Below, in pieces: positions 1-7,231 of a stretch of 32,057 nt of DNA. Each line of letters opens with the position of its first letter. Positions within the stretch are counted from its first letter, which is position 1. The notes under the pieces were generated by a model that did not search any database, was not told the DNA's origin, and saw only the letters and a list, made by a program, of their open reading frames with translations. The stretch is from the NCBI GenBank assembly GCA_007693825.1, contig RECX01000183.1, positions 1 through 32,057 of the forward strand, given 5' to 3'. The DNA comes from Balneolaceae bacterium (GTDB lineage: Bacteria > Bacteroidota > Rhodothermia > Balneolales > Natronogracilivirgulaceae). The position numbers were made by a program, and so were the translations under genes.

Positions 1-833
1 TGATTCCGGACATGGCTGCCGGACAGGTATCCATCAAATACGGTTTCCGCGGTCCCAATTTTTGTGCCGTTTCGGCATGTGCGACAGGTTCGCACAACAT
101 TGGCCTGGCATATGACGCCATCGTCAATGAACATGCAGACTATGCGGTTACCGGTGGGGCGGAGGCTTCCGTTTTCGGAATGGGGCTCGCAGGATTCAAC
201 TCGGTCAGGGCCCTTTCCACCCGAAACGACAGTCCGGAAACGGCATCACGACCCTTCGACAAGACCCGGGACGGTTTCGTCCTCGGTGAAGGAGCGGGGA
301 TGATGTTGCTGGAGTCCTATGAATCGGCAGTGGCTCGCGGGGCACGTGTTTACGGGGAAATTGTTGGATATGGTTTTTCCGCGGATGCTCATCATATAAC
401 AGCACCGGATCCCGAGGGGACCGGGGTAATCCTTGCCATTACCAGTGCCCTTAAAGCTGCCGGAATTACAACCGGGGATGTGGACCATATCAACATGCAT
501 GGTACATCCACTCCACTTGGTGATATTGCGGAAACGCAATCCATCAAAAAGGTCTTCGGAGACCACGCCTACAAGATCAATCTCAATTCCACCAAATCGA
601 TGACAGGACACACTCTTGGTGCCGCCGGCGCTATTGAGTCCATTGCCACCGTTCTGGCGATTTATCACGGTATCATCCCTCCGACGATCAACTATGAACA
701 TCCCGATCCGGACTGTGACCTTGACTACACCACCAATGAGGCGGTAGTCAGGGATATCACCTATGGCATGAACAATGCGTTCGGATTTGGAGGTCACAAT
801 ACAACCGTGGTTTTTAAAAAATTCCTGGAATAG
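1..833 (+). CDS. fabF: 3-oxoacyl-[acyl-carrier-protein] synthase II (5' end cut by window)
   Basis: This is the C-terminal part of FabF, the condensing enzyme that extends acyl-ACP with malonyl-ACP in cytosolic fatty acid synthesis. The frame is already open at position 3, so the true start lies outside the window; the ATG at 12 is internal. Counting from that Met, the nucleophile Cys23 sits in SACATGSHN, the first catalytic His163 in NMHGTSTPLGD, and Lys195/His200 in STKSMTGHTLGAAG. The glycine-rich end NAFGFGGHN (255-263) is typical. The Cys-His-His triad separates it from FabH (Cys-His-Asn). The stop TAG (831-833) shares its last base with the GTG start of rnc, so the two genes are probably co-transcribed, an arrangement common in bacteria. 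FabF rather than FabB is preferred because of the overall match and the rnc neighbour. Confidence 0.95.
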   Translation, partial: IPDMAAGQVSIKYGFRGPNFCAVSACATGSHNIGLAYDAIVNEHADYAVTGGAEASVFGMGLAGFNSVRALSTRNDSPETASRPFDKTRDGFVLGEGAGMMLLESYESAVARGARVYGEIVGYGFSADAHHITAPDPEGTGVILAITSALKAAGITTGDVDHINMHGTSTPLGDIAETQSIKKVFGDHAYKINLNSTKSMTGHTLGAAGAIESIATVLAIYHGIIPPTINYEHPDPDCDLDYTTNEAVVRDITYGMNNAFGFGGHNTTVVFKKFLE

Positions 834-1579
834 TGATTAAACGAATCCGGGCTTTGCTTGAGCGGAAGCAGCTCGATTCTGTACAAAAAAAGAAAGTCAA
901 AGCCATCAGCGCCATGACCGGTTTGCCTGTTTGCAGACCGGCTCTTTACCTGAAGGCTTTGCGGCACAGGTCGCTTGTTGCGGAACGTAATCTCGCAGCA
1001 ACGGAATCCTATGAACAGCTCGAATTTATGGGGGACGCTGTCCTGGATCTCATTGTCTCTGAAATTATCTACAAAAAATTTCCAGAGGCAGGTGAAGGCC
1101 TGCTCACCCAATTGAGGTCTCGTCTGGTAAAAGGGGAAATGCTTGCCCAGATTGGCCGGAACATCCGCCTTATGGATTATATCGAGTTGGGAGACCGGGT
1201 AAAAAACCAGGGGGTGGAACACTCAGAAAGTGTCCTTGCGGATGCTTTTGAAGCTCTGGTAGGAGCTGTCTATGAAGATCACGGATATGAAAAATGTCGT
1301 GATTTTGTGGCGCGGCTGTATCGTCGGTATGTCGACTTTGACGAGATGATCTCTGCCCGTGACAACTACAAAAGCATGCTTCTGGAAGCGGCCCAGGCAA
1401 AAAAAATGCCGGCTCCGGTCTATCGCATTGTCGGGGAATCGGGTCCGGGACATGAAAAAACGTTTGACGTGGAGGTTCGCGTCAACGACAGAGTACTGGG
1501 AGCGGGCAGTGGAAAAAACAAGAAAAAAGCAGAACAGGCTGCCGCTCAGGAAGCCTTGAATATCCTGAGGAACATGTAG
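833..1579 (+). CDS. rnc: ribonuclease III
   Basis: RNase III cleaves double-stranded RNA and matures rRNA precursors and some mRNAs in the cytoplasm as a homodimer. The 248-residue product has the usual two domains: an endonuclease domain (about 35-165) with the signature EQLEFMGDAVLDL, and a dsRNA-binding domain (about 175-246) ending in KKKAEQAAAQEALN. The metal-binding acidic residues are present: Glu64 and Asp68 in the signature, Asp137 and Glu140 in LADAFEALVGA. Translation starts at GTG 833, overlapping the fabF stop by one base (TAGTG). The length is slightly above the 226 residues of E. coli because of an N-terminal extension of about 30 residues, as in many Bacteroidota-type enzymes (family knowledge). 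An intact, active enzyme is expected. Confidence 0.95.
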   Translation: MIKRIRALLERKQLDSVQKKKVKAISAMTGLPVCRPALYLKALRHRSLVAERNLAATESYEQLEFMGDAVLDLIVSEIIYKKFPEAGEGLLTQLRSRLVKGEMLAQIGRNIRLMDYIELGDRVKNQGVEHSESVLADAFEALVGAVYEDHGYEKCRDFVARLYRRYVDFDEMISARDNYKSMLLEAAQAKKMPAPVYRIVGESGPGHEKTFDVEVRVNDRVLGAGSGKNKKKAEQAAAQEALNILRNM

Positions 1580-1618
1580 TTATTCTGTTGTATCTTGAAA
1601 TCAACACTATTAGTTTAA

Positions 1619-1654
1619 TCGGTTCGGTATCGTTCATCGGTTCGGCATCGTTCA
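1619..1654 (+). repeat. imperfect tandem repeat, 2 x 18 bp, upstream of ilvE
   Basis: Two adjacent copies of an 18-bp unit (TCGGTTCGGTATCGTTCA, then the same with one T-to-C change) occupy most of the 94-bp gap between rnc and ilvE, ending 19 bp before the ilvE ATG. No protein is encoded. It could be a duplicated operator or a simple slippage duplication; the sequence does not decide. Confidence 0.8.
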
Positions 1655-1673
1655 CAATAATTCGAAGCGGAGT

Positions 1674-2744
1674 ATGTCAGAATTACCCATAAAAATCAAA
1701 AAGACACCTCATTCACGGTTGTCAGAAATCGATTTTGATCATCTTACTTTTGGCGAGCAGTTCTCGGACCACATGCTGGAGGTCCGTTACAGTGAAGGCA
1801 GCTGGCGCGACCCGCTGATCCTGCCTTACGGACAGATTCCCATGTACCCGGCCGTATCCACTCTGCATTATGGTCAGGCGGTCTTCGAAGGGATGAAAGC
1901 ATACCAGTACAAGGAAGACAAGGTGAGTATTTTCCGGCTCGACAATCATTACGATCGGTTCCGACGTTCCTGTGAGCGTGTTTGCATACCTGAGGTTGCG
2001 GAGGATGTTTTCAAGGAAGGCATGAAGGCGCTCGTTGAAATCGACAGGCAGTGGGTACCGAAAGAAAAATACAAGTCGCTTTATATCAGGCCTATCGTAT
2101 TTGCTTCAGATCAGACACTGGGCCTTCGCGCCTCCAAAAACTACCGTTTCTACATCATTTGCAGTCCGGTCGGAAACTACTACTCGGAGGGCATCAAACC
2201 CATTCGGCTTACCACCATGCCCAAATATGTGCGTGCGGTGCTGGGTGGTGTAGGTGATGTGAAGGTGCCGGGTAATTATGCAGCCAGTCTGCAGCCCACG
2301 ACCAAAGCGCAGCAGCTCGGATATACCCAGGTGCTTTGGCTGGATGCCATAGAGCACAGGTACGTTGAGGAGGTCGGAAGCATGAATATTTTCTTCGTGA
2401 TCGGGGATGTCCTGGTAACGCCACCGCTTAACGGAAGTATTCTGCCGGGCATTACGCGTAAAACGGTCCTTGAACTGGCAGTAAAGAAAGGAATGACCGT
2501 TCAGGAGCGGCCTGTTACCATGCAGGAAGTGGCTGATTTTCACAGGCAGGGCACCTTGAAAGAGGTATTTGGTGCGGGTACGGCCGCGGTGATATCGCCG
2601 GTAGGCGTAATCCACCATGATAACTATCAGATCACCATCGGTTCCGATGAGATGGGGCCGGTTGCCCGATGGTTTTATGACAATATCACCGGTATTCAGC
2701 ACGGAGAAGTCGAAGACCCGGATTCCTGGTGCACCCTGCTTTGA
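1674..2744 (+). CDS. ilvE: branched-chain amino acid aminotransferase (class II, eukaryote-like)
   Basis: This PLP enzyme of fold type IV interconverts leucine, isoleucine and valine with their 2-oxo acids, using glutamate/2-oxoglutarate, in the cytoplasm. The 356-residue length and the motif HYGQAVFEGMKAY (65-77) place it in the longer class II group that includes the mammalian enzymes. The Schiff-base lysine is probably Lys197 in GDVKVPGNYAAS, and the phosphate/cofactor region is EEVGSMNIFF (232-241); GILPGITR-type residues appear as SILPGITRKT (255-264). The CXXC redox pair of the human enzyme is not apparent. ATG 1674 has GGAG only one base upstream, too close for a good ribosome site, so initiation may not use one. 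It lies 94 bp after rnc and 28 bp before thyA on the same strand; no biosynthetic ilv genes are adjacent. Confidence 0.93.
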   Translation: MSELPIKIKKTPHSRLSEIDFDHLTFGEQFSDHMLEVRYSEGSWRDPLILPYGQIPMYPAVSTLHYGQAVFEGMKAYQYKEDKVSIFRLDNHYDRFRRSCERVCIPEVAEDVFKEGMKALVEIDRQWVPKEKYKSLYIRPIVFASDQTLGLRASKNYRFYIICSPVGNYYSEGIKPIRLTTMPKYVRAVLGGVGDVKVPGNYAASLQPTTKAQQLGYTQVLWLDAIEHRYVEEVGSMNIFFVIGDVLVTPPLNGSILPGITRKTVLELAVKKGMTVQERPVTMQEVADFHRQGTLKEVFGAGTAAVISPVGVIHHDNYQITIGSDEMGPVARWFYDNITGIQHGEVEDPDSWCTLL

Positions 2745-2772
2745 ACCACCCTTGAACCGAAACGGAGTTTTC

Positions 2773-3621
2773 ATGAAGCAATATCTGGATCTGGTTGACC
2801 GTGTACTGAAAAATGGCGTTCGAAAAGAGAACCGTACCGGTGTTGACACCATATCGTCTTTCGGTGAATTCTATAAAGTTGACCTTGCGGAAGGCTATCC
2901 GTTGCTTACGACCAAAAAGGTGCCGTTTCGCTCGGTTATCCTGGAACTGTTGTGGTACCTGAGAGGCGAAGATCACATCCGCTGGCTGCGTGATGAAAAC
3001 AATTGCCACATTTGGGATGCATGGGCCGGCGAAGACGGACATGTCGGTCCGATATATCCGGTCATGTGGCGTCGTTTCCCGTATTACGAAGAGGAGGAGG
3101 TCGACCTTGAAGGGGATGCCGGTACGCTGAAAATGAAGGTATATGAAAAAAAAGAGTACGACCAGATACGTAACGCGCTCGAGCTGCTGAAAACCGATCC
3201 GCACAGCAGGCGTATTGTTATCAGCGCCTGGCATCCCGGCCTTTTGAGCCAGATGGCCCTGCCGCCATGTCATGTGATGTTCGTATTCAATGTTGCGAAC
3301 GGACGGCTTAACTGTCATCTGACCCAGCGCTCCGGCGATATCGCACTGGGAATACCATTCAACCTGGCCTGTTATTCGGCGCTGACTATTGCAATGGCCA
3401 GGCTTGCGGGGCTGGACCCAGGTTTCTTCGCCCATACCATTGTGGATGCGCACATTTATGTCAATCACGTTGACGGCCTGAAAGAGCAGTTGTCACGGGA
3501 ACCCCGTCCGCTTCCACGTCTTGAGGTCACGGGCAACGATATTGATGAACTGACACTCGATGATTTCAAGCTTGTTGATTACAATCCGCATCCACGGATC
3601 CCTTTCGAGGTAGCCGTCTGA
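2773..3621 (+). CDS. thyA: thymidylate synthase
   Basis: ThyA methylates dUMP to dTMP with 5,10-methylenetetrahydrofolate, producing dihydrofolate that the adjacent folA product recycles. From ATG 2773 the protein has 282 residues (E. coli 264). The start is supported by MKQYLDL matching the family N-terminus and by GGAG at 2764-2767, five bases upstream; the longer open frame back to 2617 would run deep into ilvE. The nucleophile is Cys166 in MALPPCHVMF; SRRIVISAWHP (145-155) and CHLTQRSGDIALGIPFN (181-197) bind dUMP; SREPRPLP is conserved near the end. Two deviations are visible: an acidic/lysine-rich insertion at about 104-128, and GPIYPVMWR (92-100) where most relatives have GPVYGxQWR. 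The nucleophile and substrate residues remain, so activity is expected. Confidence 0.95.
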   Translation: MKQYLDLVDRVLKNGVRKENRTGVDTISSFGEFYKVDLAEGYPLLTTKKVPFRSVILELLWYLRGEDHIRWLRDENNCHIWDAWAGEDGHVGPIYPVMWRRFPYYEEEEVDLEGDAGTLKMKVYEKKEYDQIRNALELLKTDPHSRRIVISAWHPGLLSQMALPPCHVMFVFNVANGRLNCHLTQRSGDIALGIPFNLACYSALTIAMARLAGLDPGFFAHTIVDAHIYVNHVDGLKEQLSREPRPLPRLEVTGNDIDELTLDDFKLVDYNPHPRIPFEVAV

Positions 3622-3624
3622 GTC

Positions 3625-4113
3625 ATGGACAGCAAGATCATCAGCATGATAGTTGCTCACGACCCCAACCTGGTCATTGGCAGGGAAGGGTCATTGCCGT
3701 GGCGCATACCTGAGGATATGGCCCATTTTAAAAAGAGAACTACCGGACATGCCATAGTGATGGGGCGGGGTGTATTTGAAGAACTGGGGGAAAAGCCGCT
3801 GCCGAATCGCCGTAATGTTGTACTGAGCCGTTCCAGATGCTATGAAAATGTGGAAGTTTGCCGTAACCTTGAGGAAGTACTCGAACAGTTGAAAGACCAG
3901 AAGAAGTTTTACATTATCGGCGGAGCAGAGATTTACAGGCTCTTCTATCCGGTCTGCAACCGCATGGAAGTGACTCAGATCCACCAGGAGTACGATGGGG
4001 ATACCTTTTTTCCGGAATACCGGCACGAAATCGGTACTGTCTGGGAAGAGGTCCATCGGGAAGAAAAGCGCGAGTTCACATTTGTTGACTTTGAACGAAT
4101 CCGCAAAGCATGA
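3625..4113 (+). CDS. folA: dihydrofolate reductase
   Basis: FolA reduces dihydrofolate to tetrahydrofolate with NADPH, restoring the cofactor used by ThyA, whose stop codon is three bases upstream. The 162-residue length is standard. Visible landmarks are the M20-loop region VIGREGSLPW (17-26), the substrate acid Asp31 in RIPEDMAHFKK, the folate-binding Arg62 in KPLPNRRNVVLS, FYIIGGAEIYRLF (95-107) for NADPH, and DGDTFFPEY (124-132). In MGRGVFEELG the usual Thr-Trp pair after the GR(x) cofactor-binding turn is Val50-Phe51, an unusual substitution near NADPH. Met8 would be an alternative start, but ATG 3625 fits the operon spacing. The last codon and stop overlap the next gene's start as ATGA, implying translational coupling to the M1 peptidase. 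Confidence 0.94.
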   Translation: MDSKIISMIVAHDPNLVIGREGSLPWRIPEDMAHFKKRTTGHAIVMGRGVFEELGEKPLPNRRNVVLSRSRCYENVEVCRNLEEVLEQLKDQKKFYIIGGAEIYRLFYPVCNRMEVTQIHQEYDGDTFFPEYRHEIGTVWEEVHREEKREFTFVDFERIRKA

Positions 4114-5840
4114 CGAGCCGAACATTTTTCGCACTGATGATTTCTCTGCAGACCTGGCTGCTCGCCTGTTCCAATCCGGCAACAGCTGATATTCCGGTCA
4201 TCGTGCCGCTGCATGAGTATGAAAACAGCATCCTGGATTCAGGAGGGAAATTGCTGGAGGAGCAGGCTGCATTGAACATACATTTTTATGATCTGGATCT
4301 CAACGTGAATCCTGCTGACAGCACCATCAGTGGTGTGGTTAATACGCAGGCCCATGTCACCGGAAAAACCGGGAGATTTGCAGCACACCTGGATACGGTA
4401 TTCACCGTTTCAGAGGTGATCTATCATAAAACGGATGAAGCGGATATCCCGCTCGGGTTCTACCATGAGAACGGTCTGGTTGTGGCAAAGCTTCCCGGCG
4501 TCCTGGATGCGGGCAGCCATCTGAGTCTGAGCATTCATTACTCAGGCAGGCCGCGAAAGGCACCGAATCCACCTTGGGAAGGAGGATTTACCTGGGAGCG
4601 GACCCGTGACGGCAAGCCATGGATAGGCGTATCATGCCAGGTCAATGGCGCCGACATATGGTGGCCGGTAAAAGATCATCCTTCCGACAGGCCCGATTCC
4701 GTTTCCCTGCGCATTACGGTTCCGGAAGAGGTCATGGCGGTCTCCAACGGGGTCCTCCGATCTGCGGTTCAGCATCAGCCGGGTACACGCACGTTTCACT
4801 GGGTAACCAATGCGCCCATCAGCAACTACGCTGTCAGCATGAATATCGGACCTTACGCGGAGATTACCAGGCCATTTCAAAGCGTATCCGGAGAGGTATT
4901 TCCGATTATTTTCTGGGCGCTTCCTGAAAACAGGGAGAGGGCAGAGGAACTGATGGGACAGGTTGTGGACCACATGCGTTTTTTTGAAAACCTCCTGGGC
5001 CCGTATCCTTTCAGGCATGAAAAGTATGGCGTTGCCGAAGCACCTTTTTTCGGGATGGAACACCAGACCATTATTGCTTACGGTGCGGGATACGAAGATG
5101 ATACGGTATTCGACACCGGCTCCGGCTTTGACGACCTTCATCACCATGAATTGTCTCACGAGTGGTGGGGGAATTTTGTAACAGCGTATGACTGGAAGGA
5201 TTTCTGGATTCATGAAGGGTTCGGTACGTACATGCAGCCGCTGTATGCAGAACATCTGCATGGAAAAGAACAGTACCGCTACTTCATGAAACGCATTTAT
5301 GAGCGCATTGAGAACAACATGGCGATAGCACCGGAAGAATCCCGCACCACGAGAGAGATGTTTGAAGGACGGGATATCTACATGAAAGGCGCATGGGTGC
5401 TGCACTCACTCAGAAAACTGATCGGCGATGATGACTTTTTCCGTTCCCTCAGAAAAATGACATATCCGGACGGTCTTCCTGTGGACACCGGCGATCCGGA
5501 AACCGGAAAAAGGCCGTCCGTCCCGTCCCGGTATACCGACACCGATGAATTTATTGCCATTGCACAGGAGATAGCGGGCCGGGATCTTGGATGGTTTTTT
5601 GACGCTTACCTTCGATACAGCACCTTGCCCGAATTACAGGAACAGACACATGAAAACGGCCTGATCCTGACCTGGTCGGTACCATCAGGCCGCGATTTTC
5701 CCATGCCGGTGGAAGTATGGGATGGAGAAGAGCTGCAGATGGTGGTTCCCGACGGTGAATCGGTGATTACAGTATCCCGCCCGGAAGCGCTTCGTGTCGA
5801 TCCCCACAACAAGGTGCTCAGGGCCGGTATGTTTCAGTGA
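4110..5840 (+). CDS. M1-family metallopeptidase, lipoprotein
   Basis: This is a zinc aminopeptidase-like protein of family M1 (gluzincin), probably anchored in the envelope. The first 20 residues form a lipoprotein signal ending in the lipobox LLAC (Cys20). A beta-saddle N-domain (about 50-250) precedes the catalytic domain. The zinc motif HELSH (346-350) is followed by the third ligand Glu369 in WIHEGFGTY, the canonical 19-residue distance. The exopeptidase strip reads GMEHQ (315-319), a known variant of GAMEN, and the transition-state tyrosine is probably Tyr424 in RDIYMKGAW. At 576 residues it lacks the large C-terminal helical domain of E. coli PepN. It starts inside the folA stop (ATGA). 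An active peptidase acting on periplasmic or surface peptides is likely; the substrate is unknown. Confidence 0.9.
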   Translation: MTSRTFFALMISLQTWLLACSNPATADIPVIVPLHEYENSILDSGGKLLEEQAALNIHFYDLDLNVNPADSTISGVVNTQAHVTGKTGRFAAHLDTVFTVSEVIYHKTDEADIPLGFYHENGLVVAKLPGVLDAGSHLSLSIHYSGRPRKAPNPPWEGGFTWERTRDGKPWIGVSCQVNGADIWWPVKDHPSDRPDSVSLRITVPEEVMAVSNGVLRSAVQHQPGTRTFHWVTNAPISNYAVSMNIGPYAEITRPFQSVSGEVFPIIFWALPENRERAEELMGQVVDHMRFFENLLGPYPFRHEKYGVAEAPFFGMEHQTIIAYGAGYEDDTVFDTGSGFDDLHHHELSHEWWGNFVTAYDWKDFWIHEGFGTYMQPLYAEHLHGKEQYRYFMKRIYERIENNMAIAPEESRTTREMFEGRDIYMKGAWVLHSLRKLIGDDDFFRSLRKMTYPDGLPVDTGDPETGKRPSVPSRYTDTDEFIAIAQEIAGRDLGWFFDAYLRYSTLPELQEQTHENGLILTWSVPSGRDFPMPVEVWDGEELQMVVPDGESVITVSRPEALRVDPHNKVLRAGMFQ

Positions 5841-5867
5841 TGGGTCGGGCCACGCTACCTGGATTGA

Positions 5868-5911
5868 CCGCGCTTGATTCCCGGAAGGGCCGCGCATGAT
5901 TCCCGGAAAGG
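5868..5911. repeat. imperfect tandem repeat, period 22 bp, between convergent genes
   Basis: Two near-identical copies (CCGCGCTTGATTCCCGGAAGG at 5868-5888 and CCGCGCATGATTCCCGGAAAGG at 5890-5911) fill most of the 75-bp gap between the M1 peptidase and the convergent FecR-like gene. The units differ by one substitution and one inserted A. No clear hairpin with a T run is present, so this is not a normal intrinsic terminator. Confidence 0.75.
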
Positions 5912-5915
5912 CCGG

Positions 5916-7226
5916 TTACAGATACCGGTCCCCGTTATCAGGCAGCAGTGAGTCGCTGTTCGGGGTTTGAACCGTGTTTTCGCTTTGAACCGTATTTCCG
6001 GGGGAAAATGCATCCAAACTATCCTCCCCGACAAGCTCATCGTGTTCTGCGGTGAAGGAGAAAGGGGCTGACCATTCACCGGAAACCCCGTAAAAATCTA
6101 CTGCCATTACTCTCACTATATAGATGCCTGCACCGGGCAATTCGGCTGTAAATCGGTTTTTGTGATGAAGCGTCAGCACATGATGGAACCGCTCCTCTGT
6201 ATCCTGATAAATGTGGACCAGATACTGATCCGCCATATCAACCCGATTCCACATGATGGCTGCCGAAAACCCGCTCTTGTCTTCTGAATTTACCTCTGCA
6301 GCTGTTTTCGGATCACTGTCCGGTACCGGATCTTTCGCCTGACGTTGCGGAACGACATAGGCGGTTGTGATAAGTGGCTGTGCCGGAAGCGTGACTCTGG
6401 AATAATTGGCTGTTGTTATGCGTCCCATCAGCCCCTGGCCGGCGGGAACCTCACAAGGTGCATCACGGCAACTCCACCACAAGGTTCCGGTTTTTGATGT
6501 AAGGATCATGCCGGATTCGCCCCGGCAGTGAACTCCAAAAGAGACAGGTGGTGCATCATGATTGTGATACAGCGATTCATCAAAGCAGCGGACAATATCA
6601 GGAAAAGAGGACCCGGACAGATCGTTTTCAAACAGAAATTCGGCACTTTTGAGTATCAATTCAGATCCATCCGATACTATGGTTGCCCTGGAAGCGGGAT
6701 AAAGGATCATGGTGCCAGCCGGGCTGAAGTCAATCAGGGCGAAGTGTCTGGAGCAGGTTTCAACGATATCACCCGGAAGCAGTTCTTTGTTTTCCGGGAG
6801 GGCAAGGGTTTGGCCGTCACGCTCCACTTTCAAACACTGGTGTGAAAAGGCTACCCGTGCAAAGTGTGTGGGGGGTGCCATGATATCAGAGCCCGTCATT
6901 ACATCCATCGGAAAGATGCTGTCCGGGTGGATGCTTTCAGGTTGTGTACTGTCCAAATGGATGCTTTCTAAATGGATGCTTTCCGGCAAGAGGCTGTCCT
7001 TGTGGATGGATTCTGAGTCAGTTGTATCCGGAATGGTATAAGAGTTGCGTTTTCCGATTTCAGGATCTTCCGCGGCATCGTTTTTGCTGAATTCAGAAAG
7101 CTGTTGTGATACCTCCGAACTGGCATAGGCGGATCCGCTTTCCGTCCGGACGCTGTCTGTTCCTGTCGCCAGAAAGACAGCGATGAGCCCGGCTGCAATG
7201 ATAAACGCAATAATTCGGTAACTCAT
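5916..7226 (-). CDS. membrane-anchored FecR-like / FN3-like protein of unknown function
   Basis: The 436-residue product begins with an uncleaved signal or transmembrane anchor (residues about 4-22) and is otherwise hydrophilic, so it probably projects from the inner membrane. Residues 71-103 form a low-complexity linker built on ESIH-x-DS units. Residues 125-200 resemble a FecR domain: VERDGQ, then ELLPGDIVETC, HFALIDFSPAGTMILYPASRA. Residues about 318-392 look like a fibronectin type III or similar beta-sandwich (MWNRVDMADQYLVHIYQD, then YIVRVMAVDFYG). Five cysteines lie in the middle part (131, 158, 214, 234, 253) plus Cys258. It begins 5 bp after the HD phosphohydrolase stop, so the two are almost surely one operon. 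FecR relationship is by pattern only. The role is unknown; a sensing or scaffold role is possible. Confidence 0.7.
   Translation of the reverse strand: MSYRIIAFIIAAGLIAVFLATGTDSVRTESGSAYASSEVSQQLSEFSKNDAAEDPEIGKRNSYTIPDTTDSESIHKDSLLPESIHLESIHLDSTQPESIHPDSIFPMDVMTGSDIMAPPTHFARVAFSHQCLKVERDGQTLALPENKELLPGDIVETCSRHFALIDFSPAGTMILYPASRATIVSDGSELILKSAEFLFENDLSGSSFPDIVRCFDESLYHNHDAPPVSFGVHCRGESGMILTSKTGTLWWSCRDAPCEVPAGQGLMGRITTANYSRVTLPAQPLITTAYVVPQRQAKDPVPDSDPKTAAEVNSEDKSGFSAAIMWNRVDMADQYLVHIYQDTEERFHHVLTLHHKNRFTAELPGAGIYIVRVMAVDFYGVSGEWSAPFSFTAEHDELVGEDSLDAFSPGNTVQSENTVQTPNSDSLLPDNGDRYL
6918..7016 (-). repeat. degenerate in-gene repeat encoding the ESIH-x-DS linker
   Basis: Within the FecR-like gene, the coding DNA repeats a core that reads TGGATGCTTTC on the + strand with several copies spaced 15 to 30 bp. 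The protein shows ESIH four times (residues 72, 82, 87, 97) with LDS, PDS or KDS after them. The repeat is in frame, so copy number change would lengthen or shorten the linker without breaking the gene. Confidence 0.75.
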
Positions 7227-7231
7227 GAGAG

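Noticed and set aside
2617-2772. 52-codon N-terminal extension of thyA
   Set aside because: It overlaps the end of ilvE by 128 bp and ATG 2773 has a ribosome site and the family N-terminus MKQYLDL.
2106-2852. 248-codon minus-strand open frame over ilvE and the start of thyA
   Set aside because: Antisense shadow; both sense genes are certain.
4632-5405. 257-codon minus-strand open frame within the M1 peptidase
   Set aside because: Antisense shadow of a gene with clear motifs; no recognisable protein features.
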